Assembly (NCBI GenBank): GCA_947302185.1
Contig: CAMYVI010000072.1
Span: 1 to 10,225 of the forward strand
DNA from: an uncultured Lachnospiraceae bacterium
GTDB taxonomy: Bacteria > Bacillota_A > Clostridia > Lachnospirales > Lachnospiraceae
Direction of reading: 5' to 3'
Length of the DNA: 10,225 nucleotides
Positions 6,725 to 10,225 of the stretch are shown in pieces. The position numbers and the translations under genes were made by a program. Below the pieces are notes generated by a model. It had not been told where the DNA came from, did no database searches, and worked only from the letters and a program-made list of their open reading frames with translations. Position 1 is the stretch's first letter. Each line of letters starts with the position of its first letter.

Positions 6725-6793
6725 GCACACAGATCCAGGCTTATGTTTCGGCAACGGCGCCGAACACAAAGATGTTTCTGTTGTGCGTTTTTT
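6725..6793 (+). terminator. Terminator-like hairpins in the asnA leader (possible attenuator)
   Basis: GCACACAGA (6725-6733) pairs with TCTGTTGTGC (6777-6786) through 9 bp with one bulged T, enclosing the hairpin TTCGGC/GCCGAA (6747-6752/6759-6764). Alternatively CACAAAGA (6765-6772) pairs with TCTGTTGTG (6777-6785) through 8 bp with one bulged G. Both share the same 3' arm, which is followed by G and T6 (6788-6793). No plus-strand gene lies upstream to be terminated, so premature termination before asnA is the natural reading. No T-box sequence is present. Confidence 0.6.
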
Positions 6794-6841
6794 ATCTTTA
6801 CGGATATCTGTTAACATGAACTTTAATGCAAGGGGGTTTCT

Positions 6842-7849
6842 ATGAGCTTAGTTCTTCCGGAGGGTTACGACCCTCACATGAGCGTTCGCGACACGCAGAA
6901 CGCCATCAAATTTATAAGAGATACTTTTCAGAAAGAATTCGGCCGTGAAATGAATCTTGAGCGCATCTCTGCACCGCTTTTTGTCGATCAGGCCTCCGGT
7001 TTAAATGATAACTTAAACGGAGTGGAACGTCCCGTACAGTTCGACATCAAGTCTGTTCCGGGACAGACCTATGAAGTTGTTCAGTCTCTCGCAAAGTGGA
7101 AGAGATTTGCCCTGAAAAAATATAATTTCGAACCCGGCGAAGGCCTCTATACCAATATGAATGCTATCCGCCGCGACGAGGATCTTGATAATCTGCATTC
7201 CTGCTACGTAGATCAGTGGGATTGGGAAATGGTGATACGAAAAGCAGACCGCACGCCTCAGGTCCTCCATTCGGTCGTTGAGAACATTTTCAAGATCATC
7301 AAGCATATGGAACACGAGGTGTGGTATAAATGGCCGGACGCCGTTTATCACCTGCCGGACAAGATCTGCTTTGTCACGACTCAGGAACTTGAGGAAAGAT
7401 GGCCGGACAAGACCAGAAAAGAGCGTGAGAACCTCATCACGAAAGAAAAAGGCGCTGTCTTTATCGAGAGAATCGGCTGGCCGCTCGCCGACGGAGAACC
7501 GCACGACGGCCGTGCTCCGGACTACGACGACTGGAATCTGAACGGCGATATCATTTTCTGGTTCGAGCCTCTCGACTGTGCACTTGAGATTTCTTCCATG
7601 GGAATCCGGGTCGATGAAGAGTCGATGCTGGCCCAGCTGGAAGAGGCCAACTGCCAATACAGGAAAAAACTGCCGTATCACAAGATGCTTCTCAACGGAG
7701 AGCTGCCGTACTCCATCGGCGGCGGTATCGGCCAGTCCAGACTTTGCATGCTGCTGCTGGGCCGGATTCACATCGGTGAAGTGCAGGCTTCCATCTGGCC
7801 GGAGGACATGAAGAAGGCATGTGCTGAAAAAAATGTTGTTCTTCTTTAA
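6842..7849 (+). CDS. asnA: Aspartate--ammonia ligase (asparagine synthetase A)
   Basis: A 335-aa cytoplasmic enzyme, close to the usual length of about 330. It makes L-asparagine from aspartate, ammonia and ATP through a beta-aspartyl-AMP intermediate. The fold is that of a class II aminoacyl-tRNA synthetase core. Visible AsnA signatures are SAPLFVD (43-49), KWKRFAL (85-91), the [11 protein letters not shown] region (110-120), VDQWDWE (123-129), [12 protein letters not shown] (247-258) and the class II motif-3-like GGGIGQSRL (293-301). The start is set by AAGGGGG 5 nt before the ATG. The gene is monocistronic: divergent from the ABC operon and convergent with the dnaK-like gene. A terminator-like structure lies 48 nt upstream of the ATG, so leader-controlled expression is likely. 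Confidence 0.97.
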   Translation: MSLVLPEGYDPHMSVRDTQNAIKFIRDTFQKEFGREMNLERISAPLFVDQASGLNDNLNGVERPVQFDIKSVPGQTYEVVQSLAKWKRFALKKYNFEPGEGLYTNMNAIRRDEDLDNLHSCYVDQWDWEMVIRKADRTPQVLHSVVENIFKIIKHMEHEVWYKWPDAVYHLPDKICFVTTQELEERWPDKTRKERENLITKEKGAVFIERIGWPLADGEPHDGRAPDYDDWNLNGDIIFWFEPLDCALEISSMGIRVDEESMLAQLEEANCQYRKKLPYHKMLLNGELPYSIGGGIGQSRLCMLLLGRIHIGEVQASIWPEDMKKACAEKNVVLL

Positions 7850-7876
7850 TCTCCCACACATATAAAAATTACAGAA

Positions 7877-7942
7877 GGGCTTTCGTCTGAGGCTCTGCAG
7901 CTGTTATGCCGCACTTTTCCTCTGACGAAAGCCCCTGTTTTG
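7877..7942. terminator. Shared terminator between asnA and the dnaK-like gene
   Basis: A perfect 11-bp stem GGGCTTTCGTC/GACGAAAGCCC (7877-7887/7924-7934) is extended past one T-T mismatch by GAGG/CCTC. The plus side is followed by CTGTTTTGTTG; the minus side by a T-rich run (complement of about 7861-7876). It lies 27 nt after the asnA stop and 80-90 nt after the converging dnaK-like stop. Confidence 0.85.
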
Positions 7943-8020
7943 TTGTACCGATCTTCAAGAACGCTTCGAATATGCAGAGTATTACCGATCTGTGAGCCGG
8001 ACGCCGATGATCATGTTTTT

Positions 8021-9769
8021 TCAGTATCCCAGCATCCGCTCCAGCCGGTATCTCGCTTCGCGTATTTCACCCGCTTCCCTCTCCGTGATCCGCTCCGGAT
8101 TCGTCTTTGCGATCTTCTTCTGCAAATCCGCAAGCTGAGCTTTTATGTCTCTGTACTGCCGGCTGTCCATTGAACTCCTTCGATTCTCCAATTCCGCAGA
8201 GACGGCATATGCATAGCTCTCCGCCTGATTTCTGATATCCACAAGCTCCTGCTGTCTGGCGTCTTCTCTCTCATATCGCATAGCCTCCTCCCGCGCTCTT
8301 CGGATTTCCTCCTCCGTCATATTAGAGCTTGAGGTAATCGTTATCGCCTGCTGCTTTCCGGTTCCGAGATCCTTTGCCGATACCTGCACGATTCCGTTTG
8401 CATCGATATCAAATGTCACCTCGATCTGAGGAACTCCCGCCGGCGCCCTGCGGATTCCGTCCAGTCTGAAGCTGCCGAGCAGCTTGTTGTCCCTGCAGAA
8501 TCTTCTCTCTCCCTGATAAACCTTAATGTCGACAGCTCGTTGGAACGGAAATGCAGTCGTGAAAATCCGGCTGTGCCTTGTCGGTATCGTCGTATTTCTT
8601 TCAATTAACCTGGTGGCCACCCCGCCGACCGTTTCGATGGAAAGTGAAAGCGGAGTTACATCCATCAGCACCATGGCAGCAGCCTGTGAAGATTTCGACA
8701 CTTCGGCTCCGAGCTTTCCGCCCTGAATAGCAGCACCCATCGCGACGCATTCATCCGGATTAATGTTCCGGCTCGGTTCCCTGCCCATAAGTATCCGGAC
8801 TTTATCCGCCACTGCCGGCATACGTGTGGATCCTCCCACCAGAAGTACCCTGTCAATCTGCGACGGAGTAAGGTGTGCATCTGACAGAGCGTTTCGCACC
8901 GGCGTCTCACAGCGGTTGACCAGATCGAACGTCAGGCGGTTGAATGTATCGCGCGTAATCGTCATCTCCATATGGACCGGCTCGCCGTTCTGCATAGTCA
9001 GAAAGGGCAGGTTTACATTATAAGATGCAGCGGTCGACAGCGCGCATTTGCATTTTTCGGCTTCCTCCGTCACGCGCTGCATGGCAGTGATATCCCTGTT
9101 CAAATCAATGCCCGTCTGATTCCTGAAATCGTTTACCATGTAAGTTCGGAGCTTCTCGTCCCAGTCGTTCCCGCCCAGCCTGTTGTCTCCGGCAGTCGCG
9201 AGAACTTCAATCACATTATCACCGATACGTATTATGGATACATCGAAAGTTCCGCCTCCGAGATCGAACACCAGCACGGTCTGCGTCTCGCCGTGATCGA
9301 GTCCGTACGCCAGAGCAGCGGCAGTCGGCTCATTGATGATCCGTCTGACATTGAGTCCCGCGATCCTCCCGGCATCCTTTGTCGCCTGCCTCTGTGCGTC
9401 ATTAAAATAAGCCGGAACTGTTATCACCGCATCGGTAACCTGCCCTCCGATATACTCTTCTGCATCTTTCTTCAATTTCATGAGAATCATAGCAGAGATT
9501 TCCTGAGGCGTCACAAATCGTCCGTCAATGCTTTTCCTCCAGTTCGTACCCATCTCCCGCTTGATGGAAGAAATCGTTCTGTCGGCGTTTACTGCCGCCT
9601 GCCGTCTTGCGAGTTCTCCGACAAGGCGTTTACCGTCTTTTGTAAACGCCACTACGGAAGGTGTTGTCCTCGCACCTTCCTTATTGGCGATGACAACAGC
9701 TCTGTCCGCCTCCATGACCGCGACGCAGCTGTTCGTTGTTCCGAGATCTATTCCAATCGTTCTGGACAT
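8021..9769 (-). CDS. Hsp70 chaperone, short DnaK paralogue
   Basis: A 582-aa cytoplasmic ATP-dependent chaperone. The nucleotide-binding domain (1-365) has GIDLGTTNS (6-14), [11 protein letters not shown] (146-156), DLGGGTFD (169-176) and GGSTRMP (312-318). It lacks the extra loop of Gram-negative DnaK after SIKREMG, as in Firmicutes. The interdomain linker is [10 protein letters not shown] (367-376). The beta substrate-binding domain is complete through VSAKDLGTG (463-471). The helical lid is Arg/Glu-rich and stops at residue 582, about 30 residues short of typical Firmicutes DnaK, with no acidic disordered tail. The start is set by GGGAGG 7 nt before the ATG at 9769; a 24-codon upstream extension has no such site. 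No grpE, dnaJ, hrcA or CIRCE element is in the window, so this is probably a second, specialised Hsp70. If a canonical dnaK is absent elsewhere, it could be the main one. Confidence 0.93.
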   Translation of the reverse strand: MSRTIGIDLGTTNSCVAVMEADRAVVIANKEGARTTPSVVAFTKDGKRLVGELARRQAAVNADRTISSIKREMGTNWRKSIDGRFVTPQEISAMILMKLKKDAEEYIGGQVTDAVITVPAYFNDAQRQATKDAGRIAGLNVRRIINEPTAAALAYGLDHGETQTVLVFDLGGGTFDVSIIRIGDNVIEVLATAGDNRLGGNDWDEKLRTYMVNDFRNQTGIDLNRDITAMQRVTEEAEKCKCALSTAASYNVNLPFLTMQNGEPVHMEMTITRDTFNRLTFDLVNRCETPVRNALSDAHLTPSQIDRVLLVGGSTRMPAVADKVRILMGREPSRNINPDECVAMGAAIQGGKLGAEVSKSSQAAAMVLMDVTPLSLSIETVGGVATRLIERNTTIPTRHSRIFTTAFPFQRAVDIKVYQGERRFCRDNKLLGSFRLDGIRRAPAGVPQIEVTFDIDANGIVQVSAKDLGTGKQQAITITSSSNMTEEEIRRAREEAMRYEREDARQQELVDIRNQAESYAYAVSAELENRRSSMDSRQYRDIKAQLADLQKKIAKTNPERITEREAGEIREARYRLERMLGY

Positions 9770-9809
9770 TTCCGTGCCTCCCAATTCTTTTAATTCCGGT
9801 ATCCTATGC

Positions 9810-9886
9810 CGGAGACAAGTTCCATTTTCCGCATTCATCAAACAGTCTCAGTTGCGAAAATTCCGCGTCAGAGATTATTGTCTCCG
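9810..9886. repeat. 9-bp inverted repeat in the leader of the dnaK-like gene
   Basis: CGGAGACAA (9810-9818) is exactly complementary to TTGTCTCCG (9878-9886), spaced by 59 nt and lying 41-117 nt upstream of the ATG. It could form a long-range RNA stem or serve as paired protein sites. It does not match CIRCE (TTAGCACTC-N9-GAGTGCTAA). I could not place a convincing promoter in 9770-10008. Confidence 0.45.
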
Positions 9887-10008
9887 ATAAAGTCTATCAT
9901 CTGCAAAATCTGTGATGATTCTATGTGCAATTTAGAAAAATTCCGGTAATTGCCTATTCCCTTAATCGGATCAGCTCCCGATACTCATTACATTCTCTCA
10001 GAGATGCT

Positions 10009-10225
10009 TCACTTCTTGCCGGCCCGATCTGATTTCTCAATCTCGTATGAAATAATCAGGTCAACGACTTTATCGTAAGACAGTGTCCCGTCGCTCTGAC
10101 CGTGAGATTTCAGCCATGAATCATTGAAATTCTCGGTAGCCTCCGATACTTTTCCTTCATGATCTGCCCAAAATTCATTATTATTCTTCAGATCTATGTT
10201 GCAGACATGTTCCCCTGTTCCGGAA
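10009..10225 (-). CDS. C-terminal end of an unrecognised protein (5' end outside the window)
   Basis: An open frame runs from the window edge to a TGA at 10011-10009, giving 71 codons. The peptide is hydrophilic and acidic, with segments such as NNNEFWADHEGK, FNDSWLKSHGQ and LSYDKVVDLIISYEIEK, and ends in the basic tail AGKK. There is no membrane segment or signal in the visible part. I do not recognise a family. It is on the same strand as the dnaK-like gene, 239 nt upstream, so co-transcription is possible but not shown. The absence of stops over 71 codons and the helical, charged composition make it probably real. Confidence 0.6.
   Translation of the reverse strand, partial: SGTGEHVCNIDLKNNNEFWADHEGKVSEATENFNDSWLKSHGQSDGTLSYDKVVDLIISYEIEKSDRAGKK

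Noticed and set aside
6530..6817. 95-codon open frame on the minus strand between the ABC operon and asnA
   Set aside because: No ribosome binding site, composition not typical of a folded protein, and it overlaps the candidate asnA promoter and the leader hairpins on the other strand.
6649..6819. 56-codon plus-strand frame starting MKNN, considered as an asparagine leader peptide for asnA
   Set aside because: No SD before the ATG, only three Asn codons, and the start lies upstream of the candidate promoter, so it would not be in the transcript.
6713..6841. T-box riboswitch in front of asnA
   Set aside because: The conserved AGGGTGGNACCGCG sequence and the stem I architecture are not present.
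7013..7861. 282-codon minus-strand frame opposite asnA
   Set aside because: Shadow of asnA with no SD or recognisable domain; the asnA frame is unambiguous.
8972..9793. 273-codon plus-strand frame opposite the dnaK-like gene
   Set aside because: Shadow of a well-supported Hsp70 gene; no independent start signal or motif.
9770..9841. 24-codon N-terminal extension of the dnaK-like gene
   Set aside because: Hsp70 proteins begin just before GIDLGTTNS, and GGGAGG precedes the ATG at 9769.
9770..10008. CIRCE operator for HrcA upstream of the dnaK-like gene
   Set aside because: No TTAGCACTC-N9-GAGTGCTAA or close variant on either strand.

Overview
The window looks like chromosomal DNA of a Gram-positive, low-to-mid GC Clostridia-type bacterium (Firmicutes/Bacillota; Lachnospiraceae or a relative is my inference). 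The signs are strong AAAGGAG/GGGAGG Shine-Dalgarno (SD) sites, an AsnA-type asparagine synthetase, a heterodimeric ABC exporter of Firmicutes type, a Hsp70 whose nucleotide-binding domain lacks the extra loop of Gram-negative DnaK, and tRNA genes without an encoded CCA. I see no phage, insertion sequence or CRISPR array.

Layout. (1) Positions 1-55 hold the 3' part of a tRNA-Val(CAC), then a bidirectional terminator. (2) Positions 158-2272, minus strand, hold a two-gene lipid/phosphodiester module with its own promoter. The first gene is a membrane-anchored glycerophosphodiester phosphodiesterase (GDPD) fused in frame to a complete acylphosphatase; the second is a PAP2-family phosphatase. A strong SD and ATG inside the fused gene sit exactly where a stand-alone acylphosphatase would begin. 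(3) Positions 2350-2519, plus strand, hold a complete tRNA-Val(GAC) with promoter and terminator. (4) Positions 2516-2717 are a gene-free tract packed with nested inverted repeats of unknown nature. (5) Positions 2729-6477, minus strand, hold two translationally coupled half-size ABC exporter genes whose motif lesions predict a heterodimer with one degenerate and one competent ATPase site. (6) Positions 6478-6841 are a divergent intergenic region with a candidate promoter and a terminator-like leader ahead of asnA. (7) Positions 6842-7849, plus strand, hold asnA (ammonia-dependent asparagine synthetase), ending at a terminator shared with the converging gene. (8) Positions 8021-9769, minus strand, hold a short DnaK paralogue with no visible grpE, dnaJ or CIRCE element. 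(9) Positions 10009-10225, minus strand, hold the C-terminal end of an unrecognised protein.

Most genes are housekeeping or membrane-physiology types. The points most worth a second look are the GDPD-acylphosphatase fusion with its internal start, the palindrome-rich tract after the valine tRNA, and the terminator-bearing leader of asnA, which is not a T-box.
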